From Neisseriaceae bacterium (GTDB lineage: Bacteria > Pseudomonadota > Gammaproteobacteria > Burkholderiales > Neisseriaceae): DNA of 13,987 bases. This document shows, in pieces, positions 1 through 7,577 of the stretch. The translations under genes and the position numbers were made by a program. Location: positions 1-13,987 of the forward strand of contig JASLBZ010000017.1 in assembly GCA_030146285.1 (NCBI GenBank). Direction: 5' to 3'. Position 1 is the first letter of the stretch. Every line of letters begins with the position of its first letter. The notes beneath the pieces are model-generated. The model did not search any database. It had not been told where the DNA came from and worked only from the letters and a program-made list of their open reading frames with translations.

Positions 1-500
1 GCACTGAAAGTCAGCTCTTTTAAAACATCGGCTTGAATCAGTCCGGCGGCAGTTTGCGTGAGCCCCATATCGGGCACCAAACCCCAACGGTTTTCCAACA
101 CCGACCAAGTGCTTTGTGGGTGAACAATGCGAATATCAGCTGCCAAAGCAAGCTGCACACCAGCACCAAGACAATGCCCTTCAACTGCAGCAATCACCGG
201 TATTGGCAAATCACGCCAAACCAATGCGGCCGCCTGAAATAAACTGTATTTGGGCTTCACCAACTCCCAAAAAACAAATCGCTTAGGTGCCTTTTTTAAG
301 TCATTTAAATCCAAGCCCGAGCAAAAAGTCTGGCCACTGCCGGTTAAAATCACACCTCGAATATGACGATTGTTGCGAATGTCTTTGGCACAAGCCACCA
401 ATTCTTGCATCATGCCAAAACCCATGGCATTTTTACTTTGCTCCCGATTCAGAGTCACAATGGCAATTTCATTGTCGATATCCACTTGTAAAAACTTCAT
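1..500 (-). CDS. Enoyl-CoA hydratase/isomerase (crotonase) family protein, C-terminus cut by window edge
   Basis: Reading the minus strand from an ATG at 500 gives 166 residues that run off the left edge without a stop. The protein has the crotonase layout. The first oxyanion-hole segment is FCSGLDL at residues 59-65 and the second is GHCLGAGVQLALAADIR around 108-124. E136 in LENRWGLVPD and E162 in LKELTF sit where the two catalytic glutamates of enoyl-CoA hydratase are found. It therefore probably hydrates or isomerises an acyl-CoA in the cytoplasm; the exact substrate cannot be told. An in-frame ATG also lies at 506, but the AAGGA at 509-513 would be only 2 bases from it and about 8 from the ATG at 500, so 500 is preferred. 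It lies 53 bp downstream of murU on the same strand and may be cotranscribed with it, with no functional link apparent. Confidence 0.88.
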   Translation of the reverse strand, partial: MKFLQVDIDNEIAIVTLNREQSKNAMGFGMMQELVACAKDIRNNRHIRGVILTGSGQTFCSGLDLNDLKKAPKRFVFWELVKPKYSLFQAAALVWRDLPIPVIAAVEGHCLGAGVQLALAADIRIVHPQSTWSVLENRWGLVPDMGLTQTAAGLIQADVLKELTFS

Positions 501-553
501 GGGCATTTTCCTTATTGTATTGAGCAAACAAACATTAAATTTACTGATTCATC

Positions 554-1252
554 TCAATCATGGCTGTTAACCCATTGATTGGCAAATGCCAAACGCTCAA
601 CGGTACCAACATCAATCCATGTGCCTTGATGCAACTGCCCTGTGACTTTGCCAGCGTCCATTGCCGCACGCAATAATGGTGCCAATTTGGCTTTGGTATG
701 TGGTTCAACCTCTTGAAACAAAGCCGGATGGTAAACACCCATGCCCGAAAAGGTAAAAGCAACATCTTGATAAGCACTGGCATGCACTTGTTGTTGCTCA
801 TCCAAACCAAAATCACCACGAGCATTGTGTTCTGGGTTTGGAACCAACCAAACGTGTGCCAAATTCTGATTTTCTTGTAGTTGTTTGGCCACCACAAAGG
901 CAGCCTGAAAATCGATGTCCATTAAGACGTCACCATTCACCACCAAAAATGGCTCATCGCCAAGCAAAGGCAATGCAGTAGCAATGCCTCCTGCGGTTTC
1001 CAAACCATGTTCACCTTCATCGGAATAGGCAATCGAAACACCGTATGTAGAACCATCACCCAAAGCATCTTCAATTTGCTGGCCTAACCATGCATGGTTA
1101 ATCACCACTTCATCAAAGCCAGCTTGCTTTAAATGCTGTAAATGCCACGCGATTAATGGTTTACCGCCCACTTGCAATAAAGGTTTTGGGCAGGTATCTG
1201 TCAATGGTCGCATGCGTTCGCCACGACCTGCCGCTAAAATCATTGCTTTCAT
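554..1252 (-). CDS. murU: N-acetylmuramate alpha-1-phosphate uridylyltransferase MurU (sugar nucleotidyltransferase)
   Basis: A 232-residue cytoplasmic nucleotidyltransferase. MurU makes UDP-MurNAc from MurNAc-1-phosphate and UTP in the peptidoglycan recycling route that by-passes de novo MurA/MurB synthesis. The N-terminus has the nucleotide-binding signature LAAGRGERMRPLT (residues 6-18) followed by CPKPLLQVGGKPLI (21-34). NGD at 106-108 supplies a metal-binding aspartate and TWIDVGT at 211-217 a second acidic site. The length fits MurU (about 220-235 residues). The open frame continues upstream to 1339, but the ATG at 1252 starts exactly at the conserved MKAMILAAG and has an AGGAA 6-7 bases before it, so it is chosen. 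The partner kinase gene amgK, often next to murU, is not on the visible side. A GlmU- or mannose-1-phosphate guanylyltransferase-like role is the main alternative. Confidence 0.83.
   Translation of the reverse strand: MKAMILAAGRGERMRPLTDTCPKPLLQVGGKPLIAWHLQHLKQAGFDEVVINHAWLGQQIEDALGDGSTYGVSIAYSDEGEHGLETAGGIATALPLLGDEPFLVVNGDVLMDIDFQAAFVVAKQLQENQNLAHVWLVPNPEHNARGDFGLDEQQQVHASAYQDVAFTFSGMGVYHPALFQEVEPHTKAKLAPLLRAAMDAGKVTGQLHQGTWIDVGTVERLAFANQWVNSHD
898..909 (+). repeat. DNA uptake sequence AGGCAGCCTGAA (Kingella-type dialect)
   Basis: Exact 12-mer inside murU. It is one of four exact copies in the window and identifies the host as a Neisseriaceae member. In this family such sequences promote uptake of kin DNA through the type IV pilus/ComP system. 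Confidence 0.85.
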
Positions 1253-1282
1253 TTTGTTTCCTAAATTCCTGTTATTTGGTGG

Positions 1283-1299
1283 ATACCATGACATGGTAT
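1283..1299. promoter_or_regulatory. Perfect palindrome, 8-bp arms, operator candidate upstream of murU
   Basis: ATACCATG-A-CATGGTAT, a perfect inverted repeat with one central base. It lies about 30 bp upstream of the murU start codon, between the start region and the other two palindromes of this gap. It could be a repressor site or a small 5'-UTR hairpin in the murU transcript. Confidence 0.4.
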
Positions 1300-1335
1300 T
1301 GAATGCTATGGCGCAATTGTGCCACGCAAATTCAA
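1299..1335. promoter_or_regulatory. Nested inverted repeat, operator or cruciform candidate
   Basis: The inner part 1309-1324 is TGGCGCAATTGTGCCA, a 16-bp palindrome with one mismatched pair. It is flanked almost symmetrically by TTGAAT (1299-1304) and ATTCAA (1330-1335), so the whole 37 bp has nested dyad symmetry around 1317. Confidence 0.35.
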
Positions 1336-1357
1336 ACAATTGCTATTGAAACAAAAC

Positions 1358-1374
1358 TTGATGCATTGCATCAA
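1358..1374. promoter_or_regulatory. Perfect palindrome TTGATGCA-T-TGCATCAA, operator candidate
   Basis: Perfect inverted repeat with 8-bp arms and one central base. It is the same architecture as the palindrome at 1283 but a different sequence. It lies about 207 bp upstream of aroG and 106 bp upstream of murU. The binding protein is unknown. Confidence 0.4.
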
Positions 1375-1580
1375 AGCAACCAAGACATTTTTTTGATGAT
1401 TATTTTAGAACTTAACAATAATATAAAAGTAAATATTGAAATTTAATTCCCTAATTGGAAATAAATTGCCATATCATTCGCAATAATATTGCTAAATATG
1501 AAATTGTCGCACTTGATTTCCAAGCTAAAAACCGTTAGGCTGAGATTTCTACTACAGAATTTGAAAACCGGGACGCAGTC

Positions 1581-2648
1581 ATGACATTAGATGAAATTAA
1601 AAACACAGATGACATAAAAATTACAGAGATTAAAGAACTGCTACCACCTTTGGCACATCTATATGAATTGCCATTGAGCCACGAGCCAGCTGAAATGATT
1701 CACAAAACCCGTGAAGACATTTCCAAGTTAGTCCACGGCAAAGACAATCGCCTATTGGTGGTGATTGGCCCTTGTTCCATTCATGACCCAAAAGCAGCTT
1801 TAGAATATGCAAACAAGCTGTTGCCACTTCGCCAAAAATACCAAGACCAACTTTTGATTGTGATGCGCGTGTATTTTGAAAAACCACGCACCACCATTGG
1901 CTGGAAAGGCTTGATTAACGATCCTTACCTGAATGGAACTTTCGATATTAATGCCGGCCTTCGCCAAGCACGTCGTTTGTTATTAGAATTAAACAGCATG
2001 GGCATGCCTGCTGCGACCGAGTTTTTAGACATGATTACCCCTCAATACTATGCTGATTTAATCAGCTGGGGTGCTATTGGTGCGCGCACCACCGAAAGTC
2101 AGGTTCACCGTGAATTGGCTTCTGGCTTGTCTTGCCCTGTTGGCTTTAAAAACGGTACCGACGGTAATTTAAAAATCGCCATTGATGCCATTGGTGCAGC
2201 CAGCAATCCGCATCACTTTTTATCGGTGACCAAAAGTGGTCATTCTGCCATCGTGCACACGGCAGGCAATCCCGATTGCCATGTGATTTTGCGTGGCGGC
2301 AAAGAACCAAACTACAGCGAAGCTCATGTAAAAGCTGCAGCGGAGCAATTGACCAAATCCAATGTAACACCGAATTTAATGGTTGATTTTAGCCATGCCA
2401 ATAGCCACAAAGACTACCGCCGTCAAATGGAAGTTTCAGACAATGTTTGTGCTCAATTGATTAATGGCGAGAAAAACATCATGGGTGTGATGATTGAAAG
2501 CCATTTGGTTGAAGGTCGCCAAGATCAAAAGCCAGGTCAAGAATTGACATATGGTCAAAGCATTACCGATGGTTGCATTGGTTGGGATGCAACCGAAACC
2601 ATTTTGGCTCAATTGGCCGATGCAGTAGCAAAACGCCAAGCAGTGTAA
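1581..2648 (+). CDS. aroG: 3-deoxy-D-arabino-heptulosonate 7-phosphate synthase (class I, Phe-sensitive type)
   Basis: A 355-residue cytoplasmic enzyme joining phosphoenolpyruvate and erythrose 4-phosphate in the first step of the shikimate pathway. It aligns with E. coli AroG from near the N-terminus (KEIKELLPP) to the end with a constant offset of four. The metal ligands are C65 (GPCSIHD), H272 (DFSHANSHK), E306 (MIESHL) and D330 (SITDGCIGW). R96 and K101 (FEKPRTTIGWKG) bind substrate. S215 in HHFLSVTK equals AroG Ser211. A serine here goes with phenylalanine sensitivity, whereas tyrosine-sensitive enzymes have glycine, so Phe feedback control is inferred. The start agrees with the family N-terminus and no upstream in-frame start exists after the TAG at 1536. 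The ribosome site is poor (only GGGAC about 8 bases before ATG). A strong terminator follows 24 bp after the stop, so the gene is monocistronic. Confidence 0.96.
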   Translation: MTLDEIKNTDDIKITEIKELLPPLAHLYELPLSHEPAEMIHKTREDISKLVHGKDNRLLVVIGPCSIHDPKAALEYANKLLPLRQKYQDQLLIVMRVYFEKPRTTIGWKGLINDPYLNGTFDINAGLRQARRLLLELNSMGMPAATEFLDMITPQYYADLISWGAIGARTTESQVHRELASGLSCPVGFKNGTDGNLKIAIDAIGAASNPHHFLSVTKSGHSAIVHTAGNPDCHVILRGGKEPNYSEAHVKAAAEQLTKSNVTPNLMVDFSHANSHKDYRRQMEVSDNVCAQLINGEKNIMGVMIESHLVEGRQDQKPGQELTYGQSITDGCIGWDATETILAQLADAVAKRQAV

Positions 2649-2671
2649 TACTTTTTATCCTTGCATGAATG

Positions 2672-2708
2672 AAACAAAGGCAGCCTGAAATACAGGCTGC
2701 CTTTGTTT
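2672..2708 (+). terminator. Intrinsic terminator of aroG built from paired DNA uptake sequences
   Basis: Perfect 16-bp stem (2672-2687 with 2693-2708) and an AAATA loop. The 3' side ends in TTTGTTTT. The left arm carries an exact uptake sequence (2678-2689); the right arm carries its inverse with 11 of 12 bases, because the loop changes the last AA. Uptake sequences placed as terminator hairpins are typical of Neisseriaceae. Confidence 0.9.
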
Positions 2709-2964
2709 TGTCTAAATTCACAGCAAATGACAACAAATTCACAACAAAAAGCCACATTTTCATGCCTGATTGTGAACCTTCTTAAATCGCATTGCAGCAT
2801 TTTCTCTGGTTTGCACAGCGCAAACTGCCAAGCACTGATAAATCAAACTTTTAAACGTTATTCATCCATTTTTCAAAAACCACTTCAAACAGATAAATTG
2901 CTCAAAAAATCACCTTTTTTAAACAAATGAATGATTTATTTCATCATTTAATTGATTTAATGTC
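2709..2964. other. Intergenic region, no gene seen
   Basis: AT-rich stretch between the aroG terminator and the promoter of the next gene. A loose direct repeat, AAATTCACA(G/A)CAA, occurs twice near 2714-2746. A 75-codon frame (2703-2930) starts inside the terminator hairpin and has no ribosome site, so it is not called. Confidence 0.5.
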
Positions 2965-2993
2965 TTAATTATCTAGCTGTCATGTAATATAAT
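2965..2993 (+). promoter_or_regulatory. Promoter of the RelA/SpoT-domain gene
   Basis: TTAATT (2965-2970), a 17-base spacer, then a perfect TATAAT (2988-2993). Transcription would start near 3000, giving a very short leader of about 18 bases. The ribosome site AAGGAG at 3005-3010 is 7 bases before the ATG at 3018. Confidence 0.7.
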
Positions 2994-3017
2994 GCCCCTA
3001 TACGAAGGAGAAATGCA

Positions 3018-4025
3018 ATGTTAGCGCATGATTTTGAAAACAGTTATTATCAATATATCAATACTTATGAAAACGTGGCATTGGTTGCTGCGCAAGTGTT
3101 GCGTGCCCATTTGGATTGCCATCAAATTGCCTATATTGATATTCCAACTCGCATCAAAAGCATGGACAGTGCCATGAAAAAGTTCAAAAGTAAAAACTAC
3201 CATGACATTACTCAGCTGACCGACTTGATTGGTATTCGTGTTATCGCTTTGGTTGAAAAAGATTTAAACATCATTGAAAACATTGTGCGCGATACCTTTG
3301 TTATCCATGATGAGGCTTCTATCAACAAAAGTGCCTTGCTTGGAACCGACCGTTTTGGCTATCGCTCTATCCATTACATTTGCTCTTTGAACATCAACTC
3401 TCCTTTGCTATCTGAGAATTTCGGCTTGGCCAGTATTCGGTTTGAAGTCCAATTAAGAACAGCCTTGGCGCACACTTGGGCAGAAATTGAACACAAAGGC
3501 AGTTACAAACAGCAAAATTCATTGCCAGAGCATTTAAAACGTCGTTTTAGTTTATTGTCGGGTTTATTAGAAGCTGCTGATTTGGAATTTAACCGTTTGA
3601 CAGAAGACATTGATCGCTATTACCAAAGCATGAATCCAACACCAAAAAAAGTGTTGCCCAACAAAATGCAGCACACCATGTTGATGGATTTTATTCACAG
3701 CAAAATCCATAGCTTGGGCTTGCAAACAGAGTTAATCAGCATTGATGACATTGACTCAATTTCTTTGTCCAAAAAACTACATCATTTTGATATTCACACC
3801 ATTGATGAGCTCAATACCTTATTTGACTACAATGAGCTCAAGCTGATTTTGCAATACATGGAAGAATACCAGCAGAAAAAAACATTATTCACTTTGTTGT
3901 CGTCGATGCTAATCAAGAAAAACCCTCGCAAATATTTGGCATTTTTGAACAAACAACAGCTAACCAATTTACTGACCACACCACAATACTGGCAGTATTA
4001 CCAAACATTGACTCAACTCCCATAA
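3018..4025 (+). CDS. RelA/SpoT-domain alarmone synthetase-like protein with unknown C-terminal region
   Basis: A 335-residue protein. Residues about 15-200 carry a RelA/SpoT nucleotidyltransferase (pyrophosphokinase) domain. Visible motifs are RIKSMDSAMKKF (45-56), TDLIGIRV (68-75), DRFGYRSIHYI (111-121) and FEVQLRTALAHTWAEIEHK (142-160). The last includes the acidic E143 and the WAEIEH segment of small alarmone synthetases. No HD hydrolase domain precedes it and no TGS/ACT domains follow, so this is not the housekeeping RelA or SpoT; if active it would be synthesis-only. Residues about 205-335 are not recognised. They are rich in helix-forming residues, with a Lys-rich QQKK/IKKNPRK patch near 285-305. 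The gene stands alone, with a good promoter, a strong ribosome site and its own terminator. Product (p)ppGpp, pGpp or toxic ppApp-type signalling, or tRNA pyrophosphorylation as in toxSAS enzymes, cannot be decided from sequence reading. Confidence 0.82.
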   Translation: MLAHDFENSYYQYINTYENVALVAAQVLRAHLDCHQIAYIDIPTRIKSMDSAMKKFKSKNYHDITQLTDLIGIRVIALVEKDLNIIENIVRDTFVIHDEASINKSALLGTDRFGYRSIHYICSLNINSPLLSENFGLASIRFEVQLRTALAHTWAEIEHKGSYKQQNSLPEHLKRRFSLLSGLLEAADLEFNRLTEDIDRYYQSMNPTPKKVLPNKMQHTMLMDFIHSKIHSLGLQTELISIDDIDSISLSKKLHHFDIHTIDELNTLFDYNELKLILQYMEEYQQKKTLFTLLSSMLIKKNPRKYLAFLNKQQLTNLLTTPQYWQYYQTLTQLP

Positions 4026-4055
4026 AAAAAGCAGTGCTTTCGCACTGCTTTTTTT
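4024..4055. terminator. Bidirectional intrinsic terminator between convergent genes
   Basis: GCAGTGC (4031-4037), loop TTTC, GCACTGC (4042-4048), flanked by A7 (4024-4030) and T7 (4049-4055), so it works on both strands. The plus-strand stop codon (4023-4025) and the murJ stop codon (4054-4056) both overlap its flanks, leaving only 28 bp between the two genes. Confidence 0.93.
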
Positions 4056-5598
4056 AAATGTGTTCTGAGCGTTTAAAGTGTCGAGCTCGAAAGCCCATCA
4101 AACCCAAACTCACAAAATACAAGACACAACCTATTCCGATTAAAATGCCCAGTTGAATCATTTTTTGCATACCAGAAACATTCCAAACCAAAGGGTAGAT
4201 TGTTTGAACTTGAGCCCACCACAGACCCACACCCATAATGGTAATCGCCACCAGCAACTTCGTCAGAAACAATAGCCAACCTGCCGATGGTGTGTAGATT
4301 TTGTGTTTTCGCAGCAATACATACAAGATAAAAGCATTCAGACACGCACCCAAACCAATGGCCAAAGCCAAACCCACATGTTTTAAATGCCACACGAACA
4401 TCAAGTTCATAATTTGCGTCATGGCCAAAGTAAAGATAGCCACTTTCACCGGTGTTTTGATGTTTTGGCGAGCATAAAACCCTGGTGCCAATACTTTTAC
4501 CAAAATCAAACCCACCAAACCAAATGAATAAGCCACCAATGCATACTGCGTCATCAAAGCATCATTCATGCTGAACTTGCCGTACATAAAGAGCGTTGCC
4601 ACCAACGGGAAAGACAAAACTGCCAAACCAACGGCAGCAGGCAGCGCCAATACCATGCACAGGCGAATGCCCCAATCCAACAAAGCAGAGAACTGTTCTG
4701 TGTCTTTACCAGCTGCGTATTTGGACAATGTTGGCAATAAAATCGTCCCCAATGCCACGCCCAAAACGCCTGTTGGCAATTCCATTAAACGGTCTGCGTA
4801 ATACATCCACGACACGCTGCCTGAAACCAAGAATGAGGCAAAAATGGTGTTCACCACCAAAGAAACCTGTGCCACCGAAACACCCAAGATAGCCGGAACC
4901 ATGTGGCGCAATACGCGATTCACTGCGGCATCCTTAAAGTCAATTTTAGGCAGTCGGAACAAGCCTAATTTGTACAGATAAGGCAATTGGAAAAACAATT
5001 GCAAAATACCGCCCACAAAAACAGCCCATGCCAAAGCCAACACAGGTGGATCGAAATAAGGTGCCAAATACAGCGCAAACACAATAAACGAGATGTTTAA
5101 AAACGTGGGTGTGAATGCGGGAATCGTGAACTGGTGGTATGTATTCAGAACACTGCCCACCAAGGACGATAGCGAAATCAACAAAATATACGGAAACGTA
5201 ATTTGCAACATTTGCACCGACAAATCAAACTTGTTTGCATCATCAGCAAAGCCTGGTGCGGTAATGTACAAAATAATCGGCGCGGCCAACATGCCAATGG
5301 CAGTGACAATCACCAAAGCAAAAGTCAGCATGCCCGAAATGTATTGAATAAACTGTGCAGTGGCCTCTTTAGAGCGAGTTTGTTTGTACTCAGCCAAAAT
5401 CGGCACAAAAGCTTGGGAAAATGCCCCTTCTGCAAAAATTCGTCGCAACAAATTGGGCAATTTAAATGCCACAAAGAAGGCATCGGTTGCCATGCCCGAC
5501 CCAAATGAGCGCGCGATAATGGTATCGCGCACAAATCCAAGTACCCGTGAGACCATGGTCAAACTGCTGACCTTGGCTAAAGTTCTGAGAAAATTCAT
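4054..5598 (-). CDS. murJ: Lipid II flippase MurJ
   Basis: A 514-residue polytopic inner-membrane protein of the MOP superfamily (about 14 hydrophobic segments). It moves lipid II to the periplasmic face for peptidoglycan assembly. Residues known to matter in E. coli MurJ are at the same numbers here: R18 and R24 (VSRVLGFVRDT), D39 (ATDAFF), R52 (PNLLRR), E57 (FAEGAFSQ) and R270 (YYADRLMELP). Length and start match the family (E. coli about 511). The start at 5598 is preceded by GAGAG, and the stop of the upstream ribonuclease gene is only 20 bp away, so the two are cotranscribed. The last codons lie on the shoulder of the shared terminator. Confidence 0.97.
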   Translation of the reverse strand: MNFLRTLAKVSSLTMVSRVLGFVRDTIIARSFGSGMATDAFFVAFKLPNLLRRIFAEGAFSQAFVPILAEYKQTRSKEATAQFIQYISGMLTFALVIVTAIGMLAAPIILYITAPGFADDANKFDLSVQMLQITFPYILLISLSSLVGSVLNTYHQFTIPAFTPTFLNISFIVFALYLAPYFDPPVLALAWAVFVGGILQLFFQLPYLYKLGLFRLPKIDFKDAAVNRVLRHMVPAILGVSVAQVSLVVNTIFASFLVSGSVSWMYYADRLMELPTGVLGVALGTILLPTLSKYAAGKDTEQFSALLDWGIRLCMVLALPAAVGLAVLSFPLVATLFMYGKFSMNDALMTQYALVAYSFGLVGLILVKVLAPGFYARQNIKTPVKVAIFTLAMTQIMNLMFVWHLKHVGLALAIGLGACLNAFILYVLLRKHKIYTPSAGWLLFLTKLLVAITIMGVGLWWAQVQTIYPLVWNVSGMQKMIQLGILIGIGCVLYFVSLGLMGFRARHFKRSEHI

Positions 5599-5618
5599 CG
5601 TCTGCTCTCACCCATTGA

Positions 5619-7505
5619 TTAATGCGCTAAAGTCTCATCGGCTTCGCTGTGGATAAATTTAATAAAATTCAATGCCATTGATTGATCCAACAAATTAATG
5701 TGACTGACTTTTAACCAAACACGAGACTTAGGAACACAAACAGGAATACCAACGGCTTTGGCCACCATCGGCAAGCCTTCTAGGCGCACCAATTCTTCAC
5801 GCAAGACCAGCGCTTTGACTTCGGTGATGTTTTCTTGTTGTAAGTACACCAAGCTCCAATACAATTCCATTTGGCGTTGGAAATCAGCATATGCACTGTA
5901 AGCAGATTCAAATTGGCGCAGTAATGCAAACAAATCACTGTTGTTTTTTTCAAAACGCTCATCAAATTGCTCAGGTGCAACCAAATGCAATAACTGACGC
6001 TGATTAATATAATCCGTAGCACGGCGAAGTGGTGATGTACACCAAGCATAATGCTCAACGCCCATGCCAATATGCGATTCGGACTGCGTGCTAAAACGCA
6101 CTTTGCCAGCCGGCTGCACACGGAAAATAGCGCTGGTTTCGGTTTCATCTAGCCATTTTGCCCAAGAGCTATTAGCCAAAATCATCATTTCAGAAACCAA
6201 AGTATCCAATGGTGAACCACGCTCACGCATACCAATGCTGACATGCTCATGTTCATCTAACTCAATACTAAAGTCGTATTGTGTCGGACGTGTATCATCA
6301 AAGCGATTGCGTTTTTTCTGTTGATTAATGGCAAAATCCAATAGCCACACCAGATCATGTTGATGGCTGAATGTTTCTTCCGCATCAAGAGGCAAATCTG
6401 TACCCACGTGCTTATTAAACAAAGGCTCAACTTGCTGAATACGCAAGTTCTTGCTAATCATCACTGCTTCGATTTTGGTTTCTGGCTCGCCAACATTACC
6501 TTCGGCATCCACATCCACATACAAACTCATGGCTGGGCGGTATGCACCTTCATCCAAACTGAATGCACTAATCCAATTTTCCGGCAGCATGGTGACTTTA
6601 TTACCTGGATAATAAACCGTGCTTAGACGCTCAAAAATGGCTTTTTCAATAACCGAATCGGGTTCAATTGCCAAACTTGGTGCAGCAATGTGAATACCAA
6701 TTCGCTTACCACCGTTCTCCAAAGCCACAACAGAAATGGCATCATCGACCTCGGTAGTGCTTTCATCATCGATGGAAAATGCCATCACATCGGCTTTGGG
6801 CAAATCAAATGGGATGTCTTCTAATGCAATTTCTGGTGCATACAAACCTTTGTTGAAGTTTTGCAAAACAAAACCTTGTAACAAATAATCTGGAATAGAC
6901 TCGATACCACCGACTTTTTGTGCCATGACCAAAAGAGAGACTTTGCTTTGCTCTGCTGCTTTGGCAAAAGCTTTGTAAGTTAAGCTTTGCTTTTCAGGTG
7001 CATGCAAAATAGTCGGTAAATCTTGCTGAACTTCTTGAGGCAATGTCCCTGTTAACAAAGTCGCTACCCATGCATCGACTTGTGCTTCTTGTTCTTTTTT
7101 GCGCTCAATCGCTGCTAACGCTTGTTTTAACGTGTCTTCAGGCGCAGCCTTAAACATCCCTTTGCTTTTTTTATAAAAATACATGGGTGCTGCATACAAG
7201 GCGATTAAAGTGGCTGCCAACTCAGCTTGGCTGGGTTTATTGCCAAAATACTCTGCGGCAATGGCTTCTGCACTGATTTCAGCATCTCCAGAAACTTCCC
7301 ACAACAAATCCACATCGATTTGGCCACTTTCTTGTTGTGCTTTTTCTAAAAAAGCAGCCATATCCGCATTAAACTCTAAAAATACATTGTTCGCTTTGAC
7401 CTTCGCACGCTTACCATGCTGAGTATCTACTTGATAGGTAGCCTCATTTTTTTGGACAATGGCAGCTACTTTGAACTGCCCAGATTCTTCATAAAATATA
7501 TTCAT
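5619..7505 (-). CDS. RNB-domain exoribonuclease (RNase II/R family)
   Basis: A 628-residue, probably cytoplasmic 3'-to-5' exoribonuclease. The RNB catalytic signature is FSIDDESTTEVDDAIS (residues 243-258), with D246, D254 and D255 matching the magnesium-binding aspartates D201, D209 and D210 of E. coli RNase II. The position of D207 is a glutamate here (E252). RGSPLDTLVSEMMILAN (429-445) and TSPLRRATDYINQR (490-503) are the other conserved RNB segments. The first 240 residues are not a recognisable pair of cold-shock domains, and the C-terminus (about 570-615) may be a divergent OB fold. The length resembles RNase II (644) rather than RNase R (about 810). The ATG at 7505 has a stop two codons upstream in frame and only a weak ribosome site. 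It is the first gene of an operon with murJ. Whether it acts as RNase II or a more specialised enzyme is open. Confidence 0.88.
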   Translation of the reverse strand: MNIFYEESGQFKVAAIVQKNEATYQVDTQHGKRAKVKANNVFLEFNADMAAFLEKAQQESGQIDVDLLWEVSGDAEISAEAIAAEYFGNKPSQAELAATLIALYAAPMYFYKKSKGMFKAAPEDTLKQALAAIERKKEQEAQVDAWVATLLTGTLPQEVQQDLPTILHAPEKQSLTYKAFAKAAEQSKVSLLVMAQKVGGIESIPDYLLQGFVLQNFNKGLYAPEIALEDIPFDLPKADVMAFSIDDESTTEVDDAISVVALENGGKRIGIHIAAPSLAIEPDSVIEKAIFERLSTVYYPGNKVTMLPENWISAFSLDEGAYRPAMSLYVDVDAEGNVGEPETKIEAVMISKNLRIQQVEPLFNKHVGTDLPLDAEETFSHQHDLVWLLDFAINQQKKRNRFDDTRPTQYDFSIELDEHEHVSIGMRERGSPLDTLVSEMMILANSSWAKWLDETETSAIFRVQPAGKVRFSTQSESHIGMGVEHYAWCTSPLRRATDYINQRQLLHLVAPEQFDERFEKNNSDLFALLRQFESAYSAYADFQRQMELYWSLVYLQQENITEVKALVLREELVRLEGLPMVAKAVGIPVCVPKSRVWLKVSHINLLDQSMALNFIKFIHSEADETLAH

Positions 7506-7577
7506 ATATCAATCATTAACCATGACGGATGCACAAGCAAACATCCCGATTTAAAAATGCTGCAAACAAAATGATTT

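Larger units (their letters stand above)
1253..1580. other. Divergent intergenic region murU/aroG with several palindromes
   Basis: 328 bp without a convincing gene, between two divergently transcribed genes, so it must hold both promoters. It is strongly AT-rich. Three inverted repeats lie in its murU-proximal third (listed separately). Near aroG, TTGATT at 1514 and TAGGCT at 1537 with 17 bases between them are a weak promoter candidate. No TrpR- or TyrR-type consensus box was recognised. Confidence 0.6.

Noticed and set aside
541..897. 118-codon minus-strand frame beside murU
   Set aside because: It lies inside murU in another frame, and its composition (many Trp, His and Cys) is that of an out-of-frame shadow.
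1498..1584. Aromatic amino-acid attenuator leader peptide for aroG
   Set aside because: The only short frame has a single Phe codon and no Trp or Tyr codons, and no terminator/antiterminator pair is visible before aroG.
4596..5656. Several plus-strand frames of 77-101 codons opposite murJ
   Set aside because: All are antisense shadows of murJ, whose conserved residues fix the coding strand.
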